Source: Vibrio spartinae
GTDB taxonomy: Bacteria; Pseudomonadota; Gammaproteobacteria; Enterobacterales; Vibrionaceae
Assembly: GCF_024347135.1 (NCBI RefSeq)
Contig: NZ_AP024907.1
Span: 301,001-365,000 of the forward strand
DNA length: 64,000 nt
Direction: 5' to 3'
Positions within the stretch are counted from its first letter, which is position 1, and each line of letters opens with the position of its first letter. The notes below the pieces were generated by a model. It made no database searches. It was not told the origin of the DNA and saw nothing but the letters and a program-made list of their open reading frames with translations. Positions 1 through 6,989 of the stretch are shown here, piece by piece. A program made the position numbers and the translations under genes.

Positions 1-1
1 T

Positions 2-421
2 TTTTCTAACTGGTTTATGACCTTGAAACCTGATGACCAGATCAAATATCAAATTATCAATATACCTGTACCAAGATATCAGGAAATGAGTAGATATATT
101 AATATTATTTCTGCTGGGAGTGGCATGGGAGCAGCGCTCTCAAGAGGGATTGAACTTTCAGAAAAGCATGAGTTAGATGGGATAAATATAGTTGCAATAA
201 ATAGAAATAATTTGAGCACTTATCATGAAAATTGTATTAACGACTTAAAGCATCACGTTAATTGTGGCGTTCATATTAGGAACGTTCATTTTACTGATTG
301 GATTCATCATGATATCGAGAAATTTATAGAGAAGAAGTTTTTCACAGTGTCTGTAGGTTCGACAATTATTACAAAAAAGGTTGTACAGCTTGATGAAAAA
401 GAAATTGAGTCTTTTGGCTAG
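2..421 (+). CDS. Truncated gene, C-terminal part of an unidentified protein (possibly PLP enzyme-like)
   Basis: The reading frame is open to the left edge (codons read F-S-N-W-F before the first ATG at 17), so this is the 3' end of a longer gene and the ATG at 17 is probably internal. I do not recognise the family. The stretch INIISAGSGMGAALSRGIEL looks like a beta strand followed by a glycine/serine-rich loop and a helix. This resembles the phosphate-binding loop of fold-type II PLP enzymes such as cysteine synthase or threonine synthase homologues, but also other Rossmann-like folds. The DNA is AT-rich with many ATA and AGA codons, like the next two genes. It ends 12 bases before the first ATP-grasp gene, so it is probably in the same operon. 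The enzyme-class hint is weak inference. Confidence 0.6.
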   Translation, partial: FSNWFMTLKPDDQIKYQIINIPVPRYQEMSRYINIISAGSGMGAALSRGIELSEKHELDGINIVAINRNNLSTYHENCINDLKHHVNCGVHIRNVHFTDWIHHDIEKFIEKKFFTVSVGSTIITKKVVQLDEKEIESFG

Positions 422-433
422 TAGGATGAAAAT

Positions 434-1651
434 ATGAGCATTGTCGTAATTGATCCGGTTTCATCTGGAATCGCTTATATACATGCAGCTGTAGAAATGG
501 AAGTTGATTTACATGTTCTTTGTCTTGATGAAGGAGAAAGGAAGCTATCTCCTAAGTTGAGGCATTTAGTGAAATCAGTTGTCAAGGTTGATTCAAGAGA
601 TATTGAATCACTGATAAGTGCGATTGAAAAAATTGGAGATGTTCAAGCCATTCTTCCTGGTTCTGAGTATACGGTTTCAGTTTGCGCTCAACTGGCGAAG
701 CATTTTGGCTTGCCCGGTTTAAATCGTGATACTGTAGCATTTGTACGTGATAAATATGCGTTTAGACATAAGATAAAAGAACAAAAATTGAGTCATATTC
801 GGTATTTCTTGATTGATATTAACACTAATTTACAAGCATTGAATGTGCCGGTGGAATTTGATTTTCCAGCAGTTATAAAACCAGTCGATATGTCTGGTAG
901 TACTGAAGTTAAACGAATTGATAGCTTTGATGAGTTGGTTTCGTTTATGCAGAATTTATCGCAGCGTGAAATTAGTGATTTGGACTACGTATCATCAGGT
1001 AAATTTATTGTTGAGGAGTACATTCCAGGCGATGAATTTAGTGTAGAGGGCGTTGTTATTGATGATAAGATAGAAATCTTATCAATTACAGAGAAAATAT
1101 TGGGTGAAGAGCCTTATTTTGTCGAACTTGGACATATTGTTGGGAATCAAGTATGTGAAACAATATCAAATCGTGTAAGTCAATATGCGAAATTTATTGT
1201 TCAAGCGATAGGAATAAACATAGGTCCTTTTCATTTGGAGTTGAGAGTTCGTCCAGATGGTCAGCCTGTTGCTATTGAAATCGCTGCAAGAATGCCTGGC
1301 GATAAGATTGTGGAATTAATTAAACAGTCTAGTGGTATAGATTTAGCTCAAATGACTATTGCTGCGTATGTAAATAAAAAAATGTCCAAGGAACCTTGTT
1401 CCAATGGTATTTCTGCTATTTCATTTATATCCAGAGGAATAAAAGAGCGTTTTACAGAATTAAATTCAATTGATAAATATAAGAATCATAAATATTTCAA
1501 GAATTGTGAAATATACTTTAATCATGGTGATATATTGGGTAGTCATCAAGACTGGACTTCTCGTATTGGACACTTTATTTTCTTTGGTGATAATTATCAT
1601 GAAATTAAAGATGTAGTGTATGAGTTAAATCGTGAAGTGGGGCTAATATGA
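434..1651 (+). CDS. ATP-grasp domain protein, probable carboxylate-amine ligase (first of two)
   Basis: A 405-residue ATP-grasp enzyme. A Rossmann-like pre-ATP-grasp domain covers about residues 1-115. The nucleotide-binding part follows, with FPAVIKPVDMSGSTEVKRI (ATP-binding lysine strand), FIVEEYIPGDEFSVEGVV, and the metal-binding strand LELRVRPDGQPVAIEIAARM, where E-I-A-A-R stands for the usual E-x-N-x-R. The family joins a carboxylate to an amine or other nucleophile through an acyl-phosphate. L-amino acid ligases of the BacD type and carbamoyl-phosphate synthase-like ligases look like this. Substrates cannot be read from sequence. The stop codon overlaps the next ATP-grasp start (ATGA), indicating translational coupling. 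The gene is AT-rich and sits in an accessory operon ending in an exporter, which favours a small-molecule biosynthetic role. Confidence 0.85.
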   Translation: MSIVVIDPVSSGIAYIHAAVEMEVDLHVLCLDEGERKLSPKLRHLVKSVVKVDSRDIESLISAIEKIGDVQAILPGSEYTVSVCAQLAKHFGLPGLNRDTVAFVRDKYAFRHKIKEQKLSHIRYFLIDINTNLQALNVPVEFDFPAVIKPVDMSGSTEVKRIDSFDELVSFMQNLSQREISDLDYVSSGKFIVEEYIPGDEFSVEGVVIDDKIEILSITEKILGEEPYFVELGHIVGNQVCETISNRVSQYAKFIVQAIGINIGPFHLELRVRPDGQPVAIEIAARMPGDKIVELIKQSSGIDLAQMTIAAYVNKKMSKEPCSNGISAISFISRGIKERFTELNSIDKYKNHKYFKNCEIYFNHGDILGSHQDWTSRIGHFIFFGDNYHEIKDVVYELNREVGLI

Positions 1652-2835
1652 AGCATGTTTTAATCATTAATCGTTATGATGATATATTTTCTAATTATAA
1701 TCTATATATAAATTCTGATGAATTTTATATGTCATTTATTACATTGAAGGGTAAAGAAAAACATATTAATCCCAAATATTGCTTGAATGTAAAAAAACTT
1801 GATGAATTAAAAAGTAAAGATGTGCTAGATGCTGCAATTGAAATCAACGAACGTGATCATGTTGATTTGGTTATTGCACACTCTGAATATGATTTGGATA
1901 GTGCTGCAATGATTCGAGATGCTTTAGGAATCTCGGGTGCTAAAATCGAGGATAATGAACTTCATCGAAACAAAGTATTAATGAAGTCTACGCTCATGAA
2001 ATCTAATGTTCCTTTTCCGATGTTCAAGAAGTTACAGAGTAAAGATGATATTTATAAATTTATATCTGAGTATAAGTACCCTTGTATCATTAAACCAGAA
2101 GTCGGTGCAGCATCAGAAGGTGTCTATAAAATTTTTTCACATGATGATATACCTTCTATGGAAAGTGTCGAAGGTCTTCAAATTGAACAATTTATCGATG
2201 GTGATATTTACCATGTCGATGCGATAATATCGTGTGATGACATGCCATATTTTAAAGTGTCTAAATATATTAATACTTGCCTTGATTTTAGATATAAAGT
2301 TCCATTGGGATCGTTTACTATTGATGACCTTTCCGTGAATGAACGTTTGAAAAAACTTGCATTTAATGTTGCAGATTTACTGAGAATAAACAATCAGGCA
2401 ATGCACTTAGAAATTATTGAACATGATGATGAATTCTACTTCTTAGAAATAGGGGCAAGAGTTGGTGGTGGCGAGATCCCTTTTGTTGCTTATAATAATG
2501 AAGGTGTTGACCTTTTTGAACTATGGACGAAGGTCTCACTGGGAAAAAATGTGGATACGGTCAAAACGAAAGTAACAGGTTTTTTAATGGTTCCAAATCC
2601 ATTTGAATCTGGTTATCAGTTCGCTGATGGATTTCAGTTAGAACACCCTAATATTACATATCAGAAATTGAATTTAAATGGTGAAAATATAGGGTTCTCA
2701 TATGATGATATACCTGCAATCGTCCACTTTGAAGGTGAGAATTCTATTGAAGTTCGAGATGCAATTGTTCAGTGTATGTCTTTGGTAAGCTCTGCAATAA
2801 TCCCACTAACATATGAAGTAGGCTCTCATGGATAA
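1648..2835 (+). CDS. ATP-grasp domain protein, probable carboxylate-amine ligase (second of two)
   Basis: A 395-residue ATP-grasp protein clearly different in sequence from its upstream neighbour, so not a recent duplicate. It shows the same layout: an N-terminal pre-ATP-grasp domain (about 1-110), YPCIIKPEVGAASEGVYKI (ATP-binding lysine and small-residue loop), LQIEQFIDGDIYHVDAII, and the metal-binding strand EFYFLEIGARVGGGEI (E-I-G-A-R). A C-terminal lid of roughly 100 residues follows. It overlaps the preceding gene by 4 bases and the following transporter by 8 bases, so the three are very probably co-translated. Two dissimilar ligases in tandem suggest two successive condensations, or a heteromeric enzyme. 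The product is unknown. Confidence 0.85.
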   Translation: MKHVLIINRYDDIFSNYNLYINSDEFYMSFITLKGKEKHINPKYCLNVKKLDELKSKDVLDAAIEINERDHVDLVIAHSEYDLDSAAMIRDALGISGAKIEDNELHRNKVLMKSTLMKSNVPFPMFKKLQSKDDIYKFISEYKYPCIIKPEVGAASEGVYKIFSHDDIPSMESVEGLQIEQFIDGDIYHVDAIISCDDMPYFKVSKYINTCLDFRYKVPLGSFTIDDLSVNERLKKLAFNVADLLRINNQAMHLEIIEHDDEFYFLEIGARVGGGEIPFVAYNNEGVDLFELWTKVSLGKNVDTVKTKVTGFLMVPNPFESGYQFADGFQLEHPNITYQKLNLNGENIGFSYDDIPAIVHFEGENSIEVRDAIVQCMSLVSSAIIPLTYEVGSHG

Positions 2836-3745
2836 AAAACATTGGTTTGGGGTACTTCTGGCGCTATTGGCTGCATTTTTTAATGGCATGGTTGGTATTT
2901 TTAGTGTCAACTTATTCAATTCAGGAATGACTCCCGAGGCGGTTGCTTTTTATAAGTGTGCGGTCGCATTTTTTATAATTGTTATCGTTTTAGTGGCAAC
3001 GAATAAACTCGGTACAATGTTGCACTATTTGAGAGAGAAATGGCAAGCACTCATTGTCTGTAGCTTCTTTGGATTTTTCATGCTGTATTTCTTCGAGACC
3101 GCTGCTTACGGGAATCTAAATGTTGCTGTGGTTGTGTTCTTGTTGTTCGGTGTTTCGACGCTGGTAACATTCATTACCAATGCAATACTTGAACGTCGAA
3201 TCCTGACAGGAAAGGAATGGATGTCAGTTTTGTTCGCCATTTTAGGTTTGTATTTGATTTTTATAGAAAATGAGCACATTGAAGCTTCAGTGGACATCGG
3301 CTTTATTTATGCTGTATTGGCTGGTGTCGGTTACGGTCTATTTTTGGTGCTGAATAAGAAATTGAATATTGGTGGTGGATTGATTCCCGTATGTGGATTA
3401 CTGTTTTTTGGATTGATATATCTACTGATTCCATTTTCGCTATCTGGTCCTGTAGGTATTGATGGCAGTGCATGGTTCACGTTGGTGCTTTTAGCGTTGC
3501 TTCCAACCATTGGTGGATTTTGGTGTACCACTAAATCTTTAACAATTATGAAAAGCCAGACTGTACAATTGGTTGAGTTGTCTGAGCCAATCTTTGCTTT
3601 AATTCTTGGTTTTATATTTCTTGAGCAATTGGTAACTCCGATGCAGATGCTTGGTGGCGTTTGCATTTTAGCTGCCATTTTGATTCATGAGTTTAGATTC
3701 TCTCTGTGCCGTAAAGCTAAAACAGTGACGGATACAATGCCTTAA
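2828..3745 (+). CDS. EamA-type (DMT superfamily) membrane transporter
   Basis: A 305-residue, very hydrophobic protein with about ten predicted transmembrane helices in two five-helix halves, as in EamA/RhaT family drug/metabolite transporters. The start LLALLAAFFNGMVGIFSVNLF and the later LSEPIFALILGFIFLEQLVTP resemble the end segments of the two EamA repeats. Members export or import amino acids, small drugs and metabolites. The ATG lies inside the end of the second ATP-grasp gene (8-base overlap) and the gene is last in the operon, just before a strong hairpin terminator. Position suggests it exports the product of the two ligases or gives self-protection; this is inference. Its base composition is less AT-rich than the ligase genes. 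Confidence 0.85.
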   Translation: MDKKHWFGVLLALLAAFFNGMVGIFSVNLFNSGMTPEAVAFYKCAVAFFIIVIVLVATNKLGTMLHYLREKWQALIVCSFFGFFMLYFFETAAYGNLNVAVVVFLLFGVSTLVTFITNAILERRILTGKEWMSVLFAILGLYLIFIENEHIEASVDIGFIYAVLAGVGYGLFLVLNKKLNIGGGLIPVCGLLFFGLIYLLIPFSLSGPVGIDGSAWFTLVLLALLPTIGGFWCTTKSLTIMKSQTVQLVELSEPIFALILGFIFLEQLVTPMQMLGGVCILAAILIHEFRFSLCRKAKTVTDTMP

Positions 3746-3770
3746 GCTGACCACTCATATATTTCTTTCA

Positions 3771-3795
3771 AGCCAGCCCTCTCGGCTGGCTTTTT
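3771..3795 (+). terminator. Rho-independent terminator of the ATP-grasp/EamA operon
   Basis: Perfect 8-bp stem AGCCAGCC / GGCTGGCT (3771-3778 and 3784-3791) with loop CTCTC, followed by a T-tract. It lies 25 bases after the transporter stop, closes the accessory operon and separates it from convergent cpxA. Confidence 0.88.
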
Positions 3796-3850
3796 CTGTT
3801 TTATCCTTTTGAGCGTGATGGTAAATCAGACCACTGGGTGAATCGGGGGA

Positions 3851-5272
3851 TCAAGCTGTCATATCCAGCGGTAGGATGATGGTAATCATTAGCCCGCCCA
3901 TTGTGCTTCGGCTGGCTTGAATCGTGCCACGATGCTGGCGGATGGCATTCTCGGTAATTGCAAGCCCTAGTCCTGTGCCACCGCTGTGGCGCTCTCTGGT
4001 GGTTGATACGCGATAAAATGGGCGAAATATATTCGCCAATTCATCATCCGGAACACCTTCACCATTATCTTCGACACAGAGCGTCAACTGTTGTGGTGTG
4101 TCACTGAATGTGACCCGAATTTGATCTTTGCCGTAGTAGATTGCGTTACGCACTATATTCTCGACCGCACTCATCAGTTGTTGGGGATTGCCTGAGATAT
4201 ATCGCTCCGGAATCGTTGTATAGGTGAGTGTCTTCGCCATTTGTTCAGCTTCGAAGACGGCATCTTCAAGCAAGGTTTCCCATAAACTGGACAGCGGCTG
4301 CGTTTCTTGATCGGTGTGGCTATTGAGCTGCATTCTGGACAGGATCAACAGCTCGCCAATCATCTGTTCTAGACGTTGGGCTTCCGTATCGATTCTTTCC
4401 AGTTCAGGGCCGGCTCCTTGTTTACGGGTCGCAAGAGCTGTCGCCATCCTTAAACGGGTGAGCGGTGAGCGCAGTTCATGAGAAATATCGGATAAAAGCC
4501 GTTGTTGCCCTGAAATCATCTCATTGACGGCGCCGACCATGTGGTTAAAGCTCTGCCCGGCCTGACGAAATTCGTTGGTCCCCTGTTCCAGAGAGCGATC
4601 AACCTGAAACTCGCCTTGCGCAACACGTTGTGCTGCCTGCGCCAGTTTTTGAGCCGGTTGACTTAATGCCCATGCTAGCCAAAGCAGCAACGGTGTACTA
4701 ATCAACATGACTACCAGTAACAGAGACACCGGGTGATCGAGTAAGCGAATAAAAAGTGGGGGCAGTTGATTGTCGGGGAAAGCGACGTAGAGTCGTAACG
4801 GTTGTCGGGCAAGATGAATCGGCATCGGGCCCGTCATCAGAAAATGGCCGTACAGCCGTTGCTGCGGTTGCTCGACTGAATCAATGCCGGTGATAAAGTT
4901 TTGGAGAATCCGGTTGCTGATCATCTGATTGCCATTGACCATCAGAATGTGGCCTGCCATATCGGTTAGAAACAGATGCGGTTTGTCCTGATTTTCCCTA
5001 AGTGGTCGATGGTGCATATTGCGTCGGGGTTGTCGGATGAACTGGGCGGATAATGTTCTGAGAATGAGAGTGAGATCTTGTTCTCCGGCAAATCGGGTTT
5101 CAAGGTTCTCTTTGATTGCCGTCAGACGTTGGCGTTCCGAACTCGGTAAGTCTCTGGTTTTTCTCGGGTCAAGATTCGGCAGCAAAAGTACCACGATCAA
5201 GATCAGTAACATGGTGAACCAGAACATGGCAAAGATTCGACCATAGAGGCTGTTTAACTTAGGAAGATGCAT
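3851..5272 (-). CDS. cpxA: Envelope stress sensor histidine kinase CpxA
   Basis: A 473-residue inner-membrane sensor kinase of the Cpx two-component system, which detects misfolded envelope proteins and phosphorylates CpxR. Membrane segment 1 is near residues 13-32. A periplasmic sensor region follows to about 180, then membrane segment 2 (about 181-201), a HAMP linker, the H-box LLSDISHELRSPLTRLR with phospho-accepting His265, an N-box (NIVRNAIYYG), and ATP-lid glycine motifs DNGEGVPDDE and GGTGLGL. The N-terminus, TPLLLWLAWALSQPA and catalytic domain closely match E. coli CpxA. Its ATG overlaps the cpxR stop by one base (TGATG), so translation is coupled. The periplasmic domain is the most divergent part. 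Confidence 0.96.
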   Translation of the reverse strand: MHLPKLNSLYGRIFAMFWFTMLLILIVVLLLPNLDPRKTRDLPSSERQRLTAIKENLETRFAGEQDLTLILRTLSAQFIRQPRRNMHHRPLRENQDKPHLFLTDMAGHILMVNGNQMISNRILQNFITGIDSVEQPQQRLYGHFLMTGPMPIHLARQPLRLYVAFPDNQLPPLFIRLLDHPVSLLLVVMLISTPLLLWLAWALSQPAQKLAQAAQRVAQGEFQVDRSLEQGTNEFRQAGQSFNHMVGAVNEMISGQQRLLSDISHELRSPLTRLRMATALATRKQGAGPELERIDTEAQRLEQMIGELLILSRMQLNSHTDQETQPLSSLWETLLEDAVFEAEQMAKTLTYTTIPERYISGNPQQLMSAVENIVRNAIYYGKDQIRVTFSDTPQQLTLCVEDNGEGVPDDELANIFRPFYRVSTTRERHSGGTGLGLAITENAIRQHRGTIQASRSTMGGLMITIILPLDMTA

Positions 5273-5967
5273 CAGTCCTCCGCAATCATCAGGTAGCCGC
5301 GTCCGCGCAGTGTTTTGATTCTCTCTCGACCATCATTGCGGGACGGGAGTTTTTTCCTCAAGTTGGAGACATGCATGTCAATGGCTCGGTCAAACGCTGC
5401 CAGTCGTTTACCGAGTACATCCAGACTCAGGGTTTCTTTCGTGAGTGTCTCTCCCGGGTGCTGGACAAAGTGAGTGAGCAGCGCAAATTCTGTTGTGGTT
5501 AACTCAAGCAGTTGATCGTGGCAGTATGCTTCTTGTCTTTTCGGGTAGAGGCGTAAGTCCTCACTCTCGATGACTTCACTTGATTGATGCGTCGGTACGG
5601 GTTGGGTACGACGGAGAATCGCGCGGATTCGGGCCAGAAGTTCCCGGTCACTGAACGGTTTTGGCAGATAGTCATCAGCACCAAGCTCAAGACCAATGAC
5701 CCGATCGATCTCTTCGCCTTTAGCGGTCAACATCAGCACCGGCGTTTGCGCATATTGAGAAGCGGAACGGATTCTTTTCAGCGTTTCCATCCCATTCAGT
5801 TTGGGCATCATCACATCCAATAAAATGATGTCTGTCCGTTCATCAAGCATGTTCAGACCGGCTTCCCCATCATGGGCTTCTGCAACACTGAACCCTTCAA
5901 AGCTGAGCACTTCCTTGAGTAGTGCGGTTAACTCAGTATCGTCATCAATGATTAGGATATGGGGCAT
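5272..5967 (-). CDS. cpxR: Response regulator CpxR
   Basis: A 231-residue OmpR-family regulator. The receiver domain has the acidic pocket D8-D9-D10, phosphorylation site Asp51 (ILLDVMMP) and the conserved Lys in MLTAKGEE. The C-terminal winged helix (about 130-231) ends with TLRGRGYLM. Phosphorylated CpxR activates envelope-protein quality-control genes and its own operon. It is the first gene of cpxRA and divergent from cpxP; two CpxR boxes lie in the 219-base gap between them. Confidence 0.96.
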   Translation of the reverse strand: MPHILIIDDDTELTALLKEVLSFEGFSVAEAHDGEAGLNMLDERTDIILLDVMMPKLNGMETLKRIRSASQYAQTPVLMLTAKGEEIDRVIGLELGADDYLPKPFSDRELLARIRAILRRTQPVPTHQSSEVIESEDLRLYPKRQEAYCHDQLLELTTTEFALLTHFVQHPGETLTKETLSLDVLGKRLAAFDRAIDMHVSNLRKKLPSRNDGRERIKTLRGRGYLMIAED

Positions 5968-6020
5968 CAGTGGTTCTCCGCAGAATTCTGTGAACGTTTT
6001 ATCTTTGTCAGTCGGTGACC

Positions 6021-6036
6021 TTTACCACTAGTTTAC
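6021..6036 (-). promoter_or_regulatory. CpxR box (6-bp spacer variant) upstream of cpxR
   Basis: On the plus strand TTTAC-CACTAG-TTTAC, that is GTAAA-N6-GTAAA on the cpxR strand. The CpxR consensus is two GTAAA repeats with about 5 bases between. It lies 54 bases upstream of the cpxR start and fits autoregulation. Confidence 0.6.
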
Positions 6037-6073
6037 CTTTAAAATTCACGGATAAAGATCGTTTGGTTCCTCA

Positions 6074-6088
6074 TTTACACTCTTTTAC
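6074..6088 (-). promoter_or_regulatory. CpxR box (consensus spacing) in the cpxR-cpxP gap
   Basis: TTTAC-ACTCT-TTTAC on the plus strand, a perfect GTAAA-N5-GTAAA in the cpxR direction. It lies midway between the divergent cpxR and cpxP and could control both. A nearby palindrome CTTACAGAATGTAAG (6110-6124) and a TTTAC at 6130-6134 may be extra half-sites. Confidence 0.72.
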
Positions 6089-6186
6089 CTGCGCTATACA
6101 CCAGTTGACCTTACAGAATGTAAGCTTAATTTACAGATACACGAAAGGCTGATGTTGATCAGTCTGTCCACCAAGAGGTAACAGAG

Positions 6187-6687
6187 ATGAATACTTTAAC
6201 AAAAGTAATATTGGCAGCTGCTGTTCTCCCGCTCGCGCTCGGCAGTATGAATGTTTTTGCCGGATATCAGAACCATCATGGCGGTGGTCGCTGGGGGAAT
6301 CAATGTTCCGAATGCCAGCGTTATGATCACCGTGGGATGTTTCGAACATTCAACCTGACATCGGAACAGCAAAATCAACTGACAGCACTCCGGCAAAAGC
6401 ATTGGGAGCAAAGACAGACACGGATGCAAAATTTTCATCAAGAAATGGCCCCTATTTTACTGGCAAAAAGTTTTGATGAGAAAGCCGCTCAGAAACTGGC
6501 TGGTAAAATGGGAAATGGGCAAGTTGACCAGCGTGTAGAGATGATGCGCCAACGGCATGACATGTTGCGTGTTTTGACACCAGAACAACAAGAACAATGG
6601 CGGAAAATGTTTCAAGAAAGACCATTCGGCAGTATGACCGGACCGGGTCAAGGCGGTGGTCCTCGTGTCATGATGAACCAATGGTAG
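6187..6687 (+). CDS. cpxP: CpxP/Spy-family periplasmic stress protein
   Basis: A 166-residue protein with a signal peptide (positive start, hydrophobic core, likely cleavage after VFA at about residue 25). It carries the two LTxxQ motifs that define the family: LTSEQ at 57-61 and LTPEQ at 130-134. In E. coli CpxP binds misfolded periplasmic proteins and holds CpxA inactive. The position, divergent from cpxRA with CpxR boxes between, supports CpxP rather than Spy. The mature N-terminus has an extra C-x2-C pair (40 and 43) in a His/Gly-rich segment, and the C-terminus is Gly/Pro/Met-rich. The start follows AGAGGTAACAGAG. Confidence 0.9.
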   Translation: MNTLTKVILAAAVLPLALGSMNVFAGYQNHHGGGRWGNQCSECQRYDHRGMFRTFNLTSEQQNQLTALRQKHWEQRQTRMQNFHQEMAPILLAKSFDEKAAQKLAGKMGNGQVDQRVEMMRQRHDMLRVLTPEQQEQWRKMFQERPFGSMTGPGQGGGPRVMMNQW

Positions 6688-6765
6688 GAACACATCCGCG
6701 ATTTTTGGGGGAGTGTTGCGCATGGTGAAAACAGCATGTGGTGGGAGAGCGCTTTGATGAAAGCG

Positions 6766-6818
6766 ATGATGTCTGTGAAGTAAAATGATGTCTGTGAAGC
6801 AACATGACGTCAGTGAAG
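6766..6818 (+). repeat. Three tandem copies of a 19-bp unit in the cpxP 3' region
   Basis: ATGATGTCTGTGAAG occurs at 6766-6780 and again at 6785-6799. A diverged copy ATGACGTCAGTGAAG lies at 6804-6818. The period is exactly 19 bases. The block is between the cpxP stop and its terminator, so it should be transcribed as cpxP 3' untranslated RNA. Confidence 0.8.
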
Positions 6819-6820
6819 AA

Positions 6821-6848
6821 AGAGGTGACAGGGATGCGCCTCTTTTTT
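6821..6848 (+). terminator. Terminator after cpxP
   Basis: Stem AGAGGTG (6821-6827) with CGCCTCT (6837-6843), one G-T pair and a 9-base loop, followed by a run of six T. It is 134 bases past the cpxP stop. Confidence 0.75.
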
Positions 6849-6860
6849 GTCATTATGACC

Positions 6861-6879
6861 AATAATTATTATCATTTTC
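6861..6879 (+). promoter_or_regulatory. Fur-box-like sequence upstream of fieF
   Basis: AATAATTATTATCATTTTC matches 15 of 19 positions of the classic Fur consensus GATAATGATAATCATTATC. It lies 111 bases before the fieF ATG. A weaker similarity surrounds GACAATCATTC at 6968-6978. AT-rich promoters give chance matches, so this is a candidate only. Confidence 0.45.
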
Positions 6880-6989
6880 ATGTTTAAAATCAGCTAATTA
6901 TATTATATGGCGATGAATAAATTACCTGCAATGAAGCTGATTTCGTTATATAGTTAATCATTATTGATGACAATCATTCAGAGTTTTTG

